From Cardinalis cardinalis (Eukaryota; Chordata; Aves; Passeriformes; Cardinalidae): a stretch of DNA of 64,000 bases. The position numbers and the translations under genes were made by a program. Under the pieces are notes generated by a model. It was not told the DNA's origin. It made no database searches and was given only the letters and a program-made list of their open reading frames with translations. The stretch lies in assembly GCA_014549065.1 (NCBI GenBank), contig JACDOX010000013.1:2288663-2352662 (forward strand). The letters are read 5' to 3'. Numbering within the stretch: the stretch's first letter is position 1; each line of letters begins with the position of its first letter. Shown one piece after another: positions 52,380 to 64,000 of the stretch.

Positions 52380-54171
52380 CCAGGGAAATATCTCAAATTA
52401 CTTAAAGAGTGTCCATCTAGGAAGGCAACACATCCAACAGCCCAGCTGAGATACCTTTACACCAACACACGGAGCATTGCTGATAAAAATGGATAATGAG
52501 AAGGCAGAGGTACTCAACAACTATTTTGCCTCAGTCTTCAANAACAGCCTCTCTTCCCATGNTTCTGGAGTGGATGGACAGTGGGGTGGGGACTGGGGAA
52601 ACAAAGTCCCTCCCTGTAAGTAAAGATCAGGTCCATGTCCACCAGAAGAACCTGAATGTACATAAATCTATAGGAACTTATGAGATGCATCCCAGAGTCC
52701 TGAGGAAATTGGCTGATGTAGTAGTTGNCATGTTACTCTCCATCATATTTGAAAAGTCATGGCAGTCAGGTGAAGTCCCAGGTGACTGGAAAAAGGGGAA
52801 GCATTGTACCCACCTTGAAAAGGGTAGAAAGGAGGACCCTGAGAACAATACATCATCAGCCTCCCCTCTGTGCCTCAGAAAGTCATGGAACAGATCTNCC
52901 TAGAAGCTATGTTAAGGCACATGAAGGACAAAGAGGTGATTCAAGACACTAGCACAGTTTCTCCAAGGGCAAGTCCTGCCTTAGCAGCCTAGTGGCCTGC
53001 TATGATGGAGTGACTACACCATGAACAAAGGAAGGGCTGCCAGCTGTCATTTATCTGAGCTTTTGTAAAGCTTTTGTCACAGCCCCCCACAATGTCCCCT
53101 CTGAACTGACGAGAGATGGATTTGATGGGTGGATTGTTAGATGGATAAGAANTTGTTTGGACAGTCACATCCAGAGGATAGTGGTCAATGGCTCAGAGTC
53201 CCGATGGCCATCAGTGACAAGTGGNGTCCCTCAGGGGTCAGCACTGGGACCAGTGTTATTTAATATCTTCATTAATGACACAGACAAAGGGCATGAGTGC
53301 ACACTTGGCACATTTGCAGATGACACCAAGCTGAGAGGTGCAGTTGACACACNTGAAGGATGGGATGCTATCCAGAAGGACCTGGACAAGCTCAAGAAGA
53401 GAGCTGGTGGGAATGTCATGAGTTTTAACAGCACCAAGGGCAAGGTGCTGCAGCTGGGTCAGGGCAACCCCTGTATCACCACAGGCTGGGGAGGAACAGA
53501 TCCAGAGCAGCNCTGCCAAGAAGGACTTGGGGTGCATGAGAGGCTGCACATGAGCAGGCAAAGCGCCCTNCCAGCCCAGAAAGCCAATTGTGTCCTGGGC
53601 TGCANCAAGAGCAGCNTGGCCAGCTGGTCAAAGGAGGGGATTCTGCCCCTTCTCCACTCTGGTGAGACTCACCTGGAGTGCTGCATCCAGCTCTGGGGCC
53701 CCATCACAAGAAGGACATCAATCTGTTGGAGCGAGTCAGGGGAGGCCACCGCAGTGGTTGGAGCACCTCTCCAGTGGGACAAGGCTGGGAGAATTGGGAT
53801 TGTTCAGCCTGGAAAAGAGAAANCTTTGGGGTAACCTCATATGGGNATCCATTCCAGTACCTGAAGGGAACATACAAGAAAGATGGAGAAGGACTTTTTA
53901 CAAGNACCTAAAGTTACAGAATAAGGGGCAATGTCTTCAAACTGAAGGAGAATAATTAGATGTTAGGAAGAAATTCTTTACTGTGAGGATAGTGAGGCAC
54001 TGGGACAGGTTGCCCAGAGAAGCAATAGATGCCTCATCCCAATAAGTGTTTAAGGCCAGGNTGGATGGGGCTTTGAGCAACCTAATCTAGCGGAAGGCGC
54101 TCCTGCCCACAGTAGGAACTGGATGATTTTTAAGNTGTCTTCNTACCCAAGCCTTTCTATGAGTCTATGAC
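52380..54171 (+). mobile_element. CR1 LINE, longest copy, endonuclease deleted
   Basis: The left part (about 52400-52478) matches the start of CR1 ORF2 (AQLRYLYTNTRSI). At about 52479 it jumps directly to AEVLNNYFASVF, near the start of the reverse transcriptase, so the endonuclease domain is missing. RT blocks follow in order: HPRVLRKLADVV and WQSGEVPGDWKKG; VIYLSFCKAFVTAPHN (motif A); VTS-VPQGSALGPVLFNIFIND; FADDTKLRGAVDT at 53313-53324 and beyond; LECCIQLWGP; then the 3' UTR and tip (ctatgagtctatgac). Frames shift at least twice (frames change near 52905-53040 and near 53600). It is the least truncated element in the window. Confidence 0.93.
52496..53955 (+). pseudogene. CR1 ORF2 reverse transcriptase, inactive
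   Basis: This is the RT-coding part of the CR1 copy. The motif A aspartate is replaced: YLDFSKAFDT in functional CR1 reads YLSFCKAFVT here (Ser codon at 53058-53060, Val at 53076-53078), while motif C FADD is intact at 53313-53324. The N-terminal part (52496-52903), middle (53157-53834) and C-terminal part (53590-53955) lie in three different frames. With no endonuclease and a changed catalytic residue it cannot mobilise itself. Several Ns fall in the coding part. Confidence 0.85.
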
Positions 54172-57100
54172 TAGTTATGTTATGATGTTATCATATGTTA
54201 CGTTCTGACTGTGCACTTGGTGAAGAGACAANAAATGCATAATGTTATTTCTTGTAGAGAGCTAAGTTCTGAAGACAATACCCCCCATGGAAAACCAATG
54301 GAAAAACATAAGAAGTCATTTAACCACACAACAATTTTTTTCAGTCTTGGCCACATTGTCTTGTACCTCAACCTACCCACAGAAATATCTTTCTTACCTG
54401 AAAACATGTAAAATCTCAAGCTATACTTGTACAGTAGTATCTGAAGGTGTGATGTGGTTCCATAAATAGCTATATTATTCTCCATGTCATTCAATATTTA
54501 ACTGTTTCCCAACTCATTTNGATGGGAATCCTTGATTAACAAAGAGAACCCTCTCCACATAAACCAGGGTTTCATAGTTTTGATGCTCAGATCCTAATGG
54601 AAATACTTCAGTTATTCCATTTATTTGAATAACTGAATAATCCTAAAACAGCCACTCTCACCCAGTGGCTTTTACAGCAACTTTGCTAGCTGATGCTCTT
54701 TTTGACAATTACTCTGCATCTTTTTAAAGAAGGTCAAACCATAGCCATCATTTTCTTAAGAGAACACAGGGATTTCTGCAGAGAACATTACCTCTTGAGT
54801 AATCTAAATTAAGATGGAAATACAAATCAAAATCCTCACATGCAGGTGCAGAAACACCCACTAAATTTTCAAAATGTAAGACCTATGTGTACTTTTCAGG
54901 AATGAATATAGATGTCTTCACTGGTTCCCAGCACCATCACATTAAATGTCAAGATGACCTTATTGCTTATGATCAAATTTTCTAAGTGCTCTAAAATCCA
55001 TATGCTGGCCTAGATTTCCTTGAAAATCTCCAGACCTTAAGATATTCAGACAAGAATGTCTGAGCAGCCCACAATGCAGTCAAATACCACAGTAAAAAAA
55101 AAAAAAAAAAAAAAAAAGTGCATTCATATTTTTTTCCTCCATACCCTGAAAAACTGTGTCTTTTTCTCAAACTAGTACATTGAGCTTTTTTTGGGGAAAA
55201 CATTTCTTACAGCTTTTTTCATGGTTAAATTCTGAATATCTACAAATTCCAGGTAAAGCTTATAAAAAAATCATTTTCTGTGGGCAATTGGCTATTTTAA
55301 AGGAAGCCTGGTGATTCTATTGCTGCATGACTCCTGTTAATGTGCATTAATCACAGACTATTTCTCAGATTCTGAATCTGGATCTCCAAAAGTCTGTTTA
55401 CTAGGAACATGTAATTCTCCATCTGTNGCAGTACATCTCTTCCAAGACTAGTACTTCTGATTTAAAACATGATGGATAAGATTCATTTGCTATAATTTTA
55501 GGTATTTACAAATTTGAACATCACAGTATAAGCTACTTTCCCAATGACCACTTGACAGAAAAAGATACTTATAAAAATATGTTTTCTCTCATCTCAAGAA
55601 AAAGGTCTAGAAGATGTTGAATAACTTCTAAAGAANCTCATTTCCTCACTTTTGAGTAACTGATGGCAGAGTGAAACTGATGCATCATTTTGTCACTGGN
55701 GAGTTGAAGAGAAACAGAAGGCACAGGTCACAGGAAGATGGAGGAAACCAGAAGATGGCACAGTCCTTATGTAGGAAGTTATGCCTCACTGAACAAAACT
55801 GAAGCGTTGTCAAGTGAGATGCAGCTACAATGGATTTGGAGAAAGAATCAATATCAAACAGTGTATTTTCTTCACCCGATGTTATTCTCAGTAAAATGGC
55901 AATCCAAGATTAGAACTTCTCCTGGATGCCAATGTCCTATCCTGTTTTTTGCAAATACCAATATAACAGTAGACACTGCCCTATACTTAAATAGTTTAAT
56001 CTTATTTTCATTGCATTTTCCTTGATATTTTATCAAGAAATTACTCCTTCTATTTCAAGATGAAAATTCTCCAACTTTTANTTGTAAATTGATTTAATCT
56101 TTCTTAATTAAAAACCCTCACCAAATTGTAAACTGTTTGTTTCACTGAAATTCTCAGACCAGAATTATAATTAAACCATCCAAGTCACAAAAATCCAAAA
56201 GGAAGCTCTCCCAAAAAGTGCCATATTAGAACCATTAAAGAAAAAGGAAAGGAATAAGAGGCATCTTAGCAACAAATGTAGCAGATGAAGACCTCCTACA
56301 CATAGTGGTTACATTATTTTGAAATTAATTTCAACACTTTTAGATATTTCAGCATTAAATATTACCAATTCTAATTTTATTTTTCCCATTAAATAGTGTA
56401 ACTGACTTCTATAATCAGTTCCAAGAGAAACACATACATGTGGTTTGAGACTGAACTCTTTGCATAATGCATGCATTTGTGTTGGTTTTCACACTCTAGT
56501 AATTATCAAGCAACTTGCCAACGTTAACCTTACTTCTTGCCAAAAGCCCTGTTCTAGTAGTANTCAATCAACACTTGCACAAGAGCAGATTAAGTTCCAC
56601 AGAAACATTCAAAATATGACACAAAGTATAGGAATATACTTGTGAGGAAATTGCAGACACTATTTTCATACTTAACTGCATGATTCTTTTCCTGTTTTAC
56701 CTTAATAAATGTGACAATGGTAAAAATAATGCCTTGAATTTTGCATTTAAAAAAAAAGAAAACATTAAATTATAATAGGTGATAAGCAGGCAATTAAGCC
56801 TTTGAAATCAATTCCTTCAGAGTGAGGAGGTGGGCAAAAATCANCAAATGCTTGCCAGGCAGCAAAAAAAATGTCACCAGTTGAAGAATGACCTCTTTAC
56901 AGCTATAGAGATTTGGGCTTACCAAAAGTACAAGATGTACTTGTTTAGAGAGAAAATGCTAAGGAAGAAGATACAAAAAAGGAGGTCACCAACTTCCAAA
57001 TTAACTGTTGGACAAAAGAGCACTGAGCTGAACTGTGAAGAGCATAGTTTTAAATGGAGATCTTATACTAAGAAGCCCAGACAAATACACCTACAGTCTT

Positions 57101-59448
57101 GAAACAAAATGCCTGNGTCTTTTGAATACTGAGCACTTCTTTCAGATGATACATAATAGTATACAAACCATATACCAATAGTTATGATCCTGTAGGGAAA
57201 AAAAATAAATACAAGAAATAAATATAAACTAGGAAGGTTGTGATTTTTTCCTGATTTTATTGCCAGATAATGACTAGCCACTAGAAAATTCAGAAAACCT
57301 GACATAACTTGTATAGTAACTTATTTAAGTGTGCTGATGATATTACACAGAGAAGCAACAGCTTGCTAGTATTCAGGACTGATTGAACTTAATAAGCAAA
57401 GGTTAACTTAAGCAAGAAGCAAGGACAAGGTAGTGGCTATTTGATTTACCAGACAACATTAAACATGAGAAGTACAATGGGGAAGCTCTCAAACAAATAC
57501 TAAAACACAGGGTAAATATGAACATCCAAAAGCATATGTATACAAACTTCAGAGACTGTGAAACAACAAAGGAAATGCAGAAAATTCTAGTAAGTTCAAG
57601 AGATATATCTGTCTGGTTTGAAATAGACACAGCTCCCGAAGACTCATGGTAGTATGAGGAAACAAATTTTAAAACTTTTTCAGCTTCTAACAGAGCACAC
57701 CAGTAGTGGTATCTATATCAGAACTGCACAGCTGAGGCACACACCTTCAGCAGCTGTAAATTACTCTGAAAAAATAGCCCTATTATTGCCTCTTTATGTG
57801 TTCTGAATTGAACAGCAGCAATGAACGAGACTGAAAGAAGATCACTGTAATATTGTGATTGTTGAAATGAAATCTATTTCTTGTACTCAGTCTTAAGCTA
57901 TTACAAGCACAGTGGGAGGAAATCAAGCTGTTCCATTGAGAAAATTGGTATTGAGGATCTGGGATCCCTTCAGTGGGTATAACACTCCTGTTAAAGAATG
58001 AGGTGGCTCCTGGCCATGGTCAGCCTCAACTTCTGCCACCAAAACATATTTCTGGGAGCAGACTGTCACTCTTACCACCTGCAGATAGAATGTGTCACCT
58101 CAGTAACAAGTGCAGACATGTTGGCTTTTCCCAGAACATCTGCAACTTTTGACTTTTTTGGCCNGACATTCAACATGTGGTTGCTTACAAGTATGTCCAT
58201 GCCAAATATGCCAAGTACGTCCAGCAAAATGGTCTTGCTGTGTCTTGCTGCTGCAACTGCTTCTTCTAGTGCCATATCTGAGCCAAGCTTCAGCCTCCTT
58301 TACATGCAGCAGCTCTCGTATCACACAGCATGTGAATCCAAAGTATTTTGTACAGAACTCCTTAGCAAAGCCAGTGTTGCATACCAGTGCAAACAACTGG
58401 GCCAGAATTCCTCAAATATTCTCTGTCCTGTGTGAAGTAAGCGAAATTTTTTTCTCTCTCATAAAACATTTCAGAAGGAAATAAAATATCTATCCATCTT
58501 ACTGCATCATTCAAGAAGTTAAAGGGTAGCATGATATCTTAAACCACATCAGGTCAGGAGGGAAACAATCTTGTCTTTGCATTTTTTTTAAAGCAAGAAA
58601 CTTTCCTAATACTTCTGCACCCTATTTCTGTCCCCACCATAAGATAGTACACAACCACAACCACAGTAAATGTTCCCAGAGATGGTATCTGGAGAACAAG
58701 AGCAGGGAGTTTTGTGGGGACCTCTTATACACTGTCTTCATGATCATCTTCAGATTGCTCTTACTTAGCCATATCTCAAACATACAGTATTTATTATGAC
58801 TGAAGAAAAATGTGCCTGCTCAGCCTTGGTCTCTGCATGTGTCTACATTCCTGCTCAGCAAGGCACTGATGCAAAGACCACTACTGCCTGGAAAGCCCAG
58901 GAAAAGTTTTACACATCCCCTTCCTTCACACAGGGACTTAGGCCCTGACACTTTCTGTCACGCCCTCCAGCCCTTCCTGCTATGATGTGATGAACACAAG
59001 CAGGGATCCAGAGAAGTCAGTTTCTTCACTAGGCAGGAAAAGAAAGGCCCTTTTTCTTTATCAAAACTAACATATTTACAAGGGCAAAACTAACACAAGA
59101 CAGAGAAGAATCAGGCCAAGATTTGTGCTTATCCACTTGTCTAAAGCCATACATTAGAAAATGGTTTTATTGTTGAGAATAGCAAACGCAGACTTCTACA
59201 GAAGTACAAAATATTACATTATTATATCATTTGTACCATATTTTTTGAAAAATAGCATGAAAAGTGTCATTTCTAATATCCTCCAAGAAGCCTTTCTTCT
59301 TAGGAAAAAAAACCTGTATTTAAGGTAGCTTAAAATAAGAATAGCAGCACTGAAAACAGGCTCAGAACACCCCTCCAGGCCTGCTAATGGNCATGCAGAA
59401 GAAGCACTGCTGCCCTTGCAGATAGTAACAGCAGAAAGACAGTCTGCA
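54172..59448. other. AT-rich stretch, no recognised gene
   Basis: It contains an A24 tract at 55094-55117. At 57998-58484 open frames overlap on both strands (145 and 124 codons plus, 98 and 67 codons minus), which is unusual here; one minus frame contains DILVSN, a word also found in short-chain dehydrogenases, but the surrounding residues do not fit that family. No other feature is recognised. Confidence 0.5.
55094..55117. repeat. A24 homopolymer
   Basis: Twenty-four A residues flanked by accacagt and gtgcattc. No transposon is recognised upstream. Confidence 0.93.
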
Positions 59449-59555
59449 TAAGGCCTTGAGCAACCTGGTCTAGTGGAAGATGCCTCTATCCATGGCAGTG
59501 GAAATTAGGACTAGATAATCCTTCCAAACCCTTAACATTTGATGACTCAATGATT
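59449..59555 (+). mobile_element. CR1 LINE 3' tip fragment
   Basis: 'aggccttgagcaacctggtc' followed by 'tagtggaaga' and, at the end, 'cttccaaaccc' with a degraded 'tgatgactcaatgatt' tip. This is the plus-strand CR1 3' UTR. About 105 bases survive. Confidence 0.88.
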
Positions 59556-61630
59556 AGCTTTGGGAGATGTCTCTGCAGCGGCTTATGCAAGAGAAACCCA
59601 CCTGCAAATCTTCTAACAAGGAAATATACAGGAAGTGCAAATTCAAATTATTCCTTTTGTGCATTTGTTTTACCAGAACTAAATTAGAACAGAGATAAAA
59701 GCATCTCACCACCACACAGTTATTTAGTGTATAGTGATACCTTTGACATGCAATTTGTATTTCAGAGGGGGAAAGATTATTCAGACTGACATACCTTTGT
59801 GTTTCCTTTCAGATCTGAGGTAGTAGAGTCGACATCAGTGTTCCTTGGTGTCACAATCTGGCTGCAATCACCAAGCTGCCCACTTCCAGAGAGGCGAAAA
59901 TTTACCATGTTGACATATTCTTACTGGCAGTGTAGCTGTTTCATCTCATGTAGAAGGAACATACTGCCATGTTAGGTTTTGACAGGTCTCCAGAAAAATA
60001 AATGCACTTAGCTGGCAATTTCTCTGCAGAGACACTATGATACTTTAGCCCACTTTCATGAAGACCAACAGAAACATTTCCATTACTATTGGCAATGTAA
60101 TCAGCATTATATGGATTTTCATTATAATACTTTCTTGTTATTAGGCTTTTAGAGAAGCTTTAAAATTAAAAATATTGTATTGAGAGTATCTAATCTCTAG
60201 CAAGAAATGAAGGCCACAAATTTGAAGCTCTAATGACTAACATTTTCTCTCAATCCTTAGTTCCTTCCTCTCTGTCAGGAGCTGATGGGAAGAAGTTTTG
60301 ACATTGTTGCTCACTCTGTAGAAGACACTGTCATTTGAAACTTTAGGTCTAGGCTGTTGCAGTGTATGACCCGTTTACCTGAGAGAAGCTAAATAAATTC
60401 AATCTCCTTTTTCTTCATGCTGGCATCAGAATTGGTGTGCTGTTAAAAAGCAATGATCATTTATTCTTAACCACAAACATATTCTGTCTCGCACAAGAAA
60501 TTCATTCTAGTTCAGCATGGGTTTCTAATCACCAAAGTAAACAGGATGTTGCCATAATTGGGGGATAAATATCCTGCCCTGCTTCATGTCCTCATCTCAC
60601 TTGGTTGTGATGTTTCCTGTGGCTCCCGAGGCAACTGTTTGTCCTGAGTTATCCTTGGTGTGATCTCTAACATACTTCAAGTTTGCTGTACCACACCTGC
60701 TCCACTTTTGGTTACTGAAAAAGTCTGACTCTTTGGGGCTGTAGATGAAAGAATATATTGGTTGTAAAGAACAATAATAGGTGGACTACATTAAAAACAG
60801 TGACCAAACATTACCAGTTAATTATCTAAAGCTATTTTAAGGGCTTGTAGGTATATATTTTGCATACTACCTAGGCATAATTATCATTTTAAGGTACAGA
60901 AGCAAAAACAGCACAGGGGATACAGGGACTGTCACAGCATACCCAAAAAAGTGGTGGTGTTGCCAGAATCAGAATAGCCCAGAGNCAGCCTGCATGGCAA
61001 GGATGAGGAGTGTTTTTGCAGTGACTGAGCAGTATTGGACCACTCAAACATCTCAACACAGTGAGGTGAAATGGGACATAAACCGCTTAGGCTGGTAGCA
61101 CCCATATATCTTTTTTCTTACACTAAAAATCCCCATTTGTTCAAATAATGGTGGTTGAAATCATTCCCTTCAATCATGTTTCCTACTTGATGCTGCTCAT
61201 ACCATGCAGGCTCATAATTCCCATAGGAAAGTACTGAATCTGTGGTACTTTTGTGAGATTATGTACAAAGGCAATTCTCATTTCTAGAACTATCCATAGC
61301 GAGGAAAAACACTATATCTATGTAATACTGCCAGCTAGAGCAGCAAGGCCTTGGGGTACTTCTCATGAGTTAAAGTACTGTGGTGGGTTTATCATAGCTC
61401 AGAATGGGAGCAGAAGAGCCTGTGGTAGGACAAAGATAAAAGTGCACTGATTTGCAGCACAGCCAGCAGAGAGGAACCAAGATCTAACCAGAAAAAAAAA
61501 TCTGATCAATCAGTTTGGGATTTTCACTAACATAGACCTTCAAGTTATCCTAGCAAAGCAGTGAATAGAATGGATTTGTGATTTGTGATTCTAAATTCTA
61601 GCCACTTATCTTGTAAATGCTGCCTGGCAC
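59556..61630. other. AT-rich stretch, no recognised feature
   Basis: Nothing is recognised; open frames are short and without motifs. Confidence 0.55.
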
Positions 61631-62030
61631 ATTATAGAATCATAGAATTTTTAAGGTTGGGAAAGACCTCTAAGATCATGGAGGCCAACTCTTAACCAGC
61701 CCTGCCAAGCCCTCCTCTAAAACTCCATCCTGAAGTACCACATCTGCATGTCTTTTAAATACCTTCAGGGATGGTGACTTCTTCCCTGCCAGCTAATCTT
61801 TCAGCACATGGGGACAGTCTGCTCCTGTGTCTTGGAGATTTTATTCTGGAAGAATGCCCAGCCTTCCTGGACTCCTTTGCCCTTGAGGACTGCCTCCCAA
61901 GGTACTCTCACAACTAGTCTCNTAAACAAGCCCAAATCTGCCCTCCTAATTTCTACAAGAATCAAAAATTATAATTTAGTGTTCACTGTGCCAAAACAAC
62001 ATCCAACCACCAAAGCACCCACAAGTCTAT
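61631..62030 (-). mobile_element. CR1 LINE with whole RT deleted
   Basis: The left half (61631-61785) is the antisense 3' tip and 3' UTR (atagaatcatagaatttttaaggttgg). The right half (about 61800-62030), read on the minus strand, encodes EIRRADLGLF-RLVVRVPWEA and LKGKGVQEGWAFF, which match the end of the CR1 endonuclease/linker region. The reverse transcriptase that normally lies between is absent, with a junction near 61785-61800. The right edge fades near 62030. The copy is non-functional. Confidence 0.85.
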
Positions 62031-64000
62031 TATGGGATCCAACCCCCCCCCCAAAATTTTTAAGTTCTTGAGTCTATAGTCCTGTACTGTTTTTTTTTAA
62101 TGACTTGGAATCTAATCTCCTGAATCAAACCATTTGGCTTCCTCTGCAGTGATGCCAAGATGATTTTTTGCCTTTTCTTTTATATACCTCTTATATATCC
62201 TCAATATTCTTAACATGCATACTTGTAATTCCTTAAGTCTAATAACTTAGTATAACTCTAGTATTTTGTTTGGCCGAGAGACCAAACATCCCAAAGGCCT
62301 CATAGCAAGAGGCTGGAAAACCCTATGCTATCTTGGGAAACCAAAGTCCTCTCTAGAACATATCCCATAAACTAAAAATTTGGCCCATCCAGGAAGAAAT
62401 TCCTCAAATGAAGGAATCCCACACCATTCATCCAGGCCTCCAATTAGAACATCTTTATTAGATATCCTAATTTGTAAGGTCTATAAATTATATACGCAAT
62501 ATATCTTACATGTGCATTGTGGCACGTCCCACCTTGATGAAGTGGTGTACCAATAAGNATCCTTATTAAAATACCAAAGTAAAAGCCCCTTATCCCTTAA
62601 CTGTATCTGACTCTCGATTTTTTTAAGACCATAAAAAGACATCAGCAGTATGCAGGACATCTGCAAGCTAAGGACAGGACCCTTCCTAGGAAATTAACCA
62701 AGGAAGAGCTAGCTTAGTGCCAGCCCTTTCTCATGACTTGTGTTTCATTTGTTTAACACAGGTGTAATGTATAAATGTTCTAGTCTGGTTGCTGTCTCCA
62801 GACCCACTTCAGAGTGAGAACTGCTGGTGGAATCAGCCAAGAGTGCCGAAGGCAGCCTCACCATCCCAGAGCAGTCAGCAGAAACCAGAGCATGGCATGT
62901 GCTGGTAGTTGGGTACACACCTTTGAACTTTCCCTTACAAATGCAGGGGAAAGCCAGACATAGGCAAAAGATAGTTTGAAAAATACTACCTTAGTACAAT
63001 TCAAATATAACCCCCACTGAACAACAATTCACAACCTAGGACCCTCGTGTGTGCTTTCAAAAAATAGTCTGTAGGAAATTTGAATTGCAAATGAAGCTAC
63101 TCTAATCTTAGCTTCTTTAAATACCTTACTATATGGCTCCTTCAGGGTGACAGATTACTAGATTTAGATTTCTTTCAAATTAGTCTCATGACAACCATTT
63201 GGGAGATAATATAATCTCCATTTCTCTGCTACTCTGAGGTAGGCTTTGGCTGTTTGATGCACACTAAAGATAGCTTTGTTCCAGCTCCTTGATACCCTGC
63301 CCCACAGAAAGCTCAGCTACCCCTTCATTATTAGTCCAGGGTCTGTGTAAGTGTTTGCCTATTAACAATAACAAAAAATCCCTTCGAATCACCAACATCA
63401 CACAAACTATGGCCTAGCATATAGTAATTTTTCATCCACATTGACAATTACAGCATTTCTAGTGACTAAACCTTTCTGGCAGAGTGATTGAGATTTCTCA
63501 TGCAGGGAAAATATTGTCTAAAGCTAAAGTGTATTACAAACTATTTATTGGTTAATCACCACACAGTAAAGTTCTTGGTACAATTTCTCAGTAGAAGTAT
63601 ATTAAATTCAACTGAAGCAATTAAAGGAAAAAGATAATGCTCTGTGCTGTAATAGTATTTTATTTAAGTGTTTACTATTGCTAAATTTTGTTTGGACATA
63701 TAATCTCAAGCTACATATTTCAAGCCCACAAATCTCATGTCAGAATTACTAGGAAAAAATGTTCTCTATTATTCCACATCTTGGTAGCTACAGTGGGATT
63801 AAGCTGAAAAGCAGAGTTCTAAATTGAACCATAACTATTCTCAATGATGTAAATAATACAGTATTTCAGAACTAAACTCACAAAGGAAAAATTCAAAACC
63901 TGCTAGATAACATCATAAAAAATTCCTATATCAATGTCAACATCTAGAAATTGACCATTTCCTTTGAAAATCTCTTTTAAATAGTCTGATAAAAAACCCT
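62031..64000. other. AT-rich stretch with C10 run, no recognised gene
   Basis: There is a C10 run at 62043-62052 beside the CR1 fragment. A TATA-like gtataaatg at about 62769 is not accompanied by any recognisable gene or LTR structure. Nothing else is recognised. Confidence 0.5.

Noticed and set aside
58072..58275. Short-chain dehydrogenase pseudogene, from the word DILVSN on the minus strand
   Set aside because: Only a six-residue word fits; neither the nucleotide-binding glycine motif nor the YxxxK active site is present nearby in any frame.
62769..62960. Possible LTR or promoter from gtataaatg
   Set aside because: No TG...CA ends, poly(A) signal, target duplication or downstream gene is visible.

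Overview
The window looks like intergenic or intronic DNA from a bird, probably a songbird. The evidence is several CR1 LINE fragments (the main bird/reptile retrotransposon) and several ERV LTRs of kinds I associate with bird genomes, set in AT-rich, CpG-poor sequence. I recognise no host protein-coding exon, rRNA, tRNA, CRISPR array or bacterial-type feature. Nearly all open frames lie inside repeats or are about as short as expected by chance.

Layout. 1-27 kb is mostly unannotated AT-rich DNA with CR1 pieces at 751-1850 (minus), 6489-6776 (minus), 10030-10450 (minus) and 24851-25088 (plus), plus a 101-base N gap at 23064-23164. 27.5-28.95 kb holds an ERV remnant: an LTR-like block whose two ends are inverted copies of each other, a degenerate primer-binding site, and a short leader with two small ORFs. 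29-41 kb is plain AT-rich DNA with a pure A55 tract at 39980-40034. 41.4-49.4 kb is a cluster of four LTRs (41380-41774 plus, 43006-44272 plus, 46742-47755 minus, 48623-49347 minus) with one CR1 (45346-45925 minus) between them. Three of the four have a recognisable 5-bp target-site duplication, so they are best read as solo LTRs. 52.4-54.2 kb holds the longest CR1 (plus), with an eroded reverse transcriptase and no endonuclease. Two further CR1 pieces lie at 59449-59555 (plus) and 61631-62030 (minus). The rest is unannotated.

The parts do not work together as a system; this is a record of retroelement insertion and decay. The points most worth checking are the shared LTR 3' terminus found across otherwise different LTRs (and at both ends of the 27.5 kb block), the complementary internal deletions in the CR1 copies, the concentration of single-base Ns in the longest CR1, and two perfect short hairpins next to repeat boundaries. 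I found no convincing new biological system. Family names rest on recall of sequence patterns, not on a database search.
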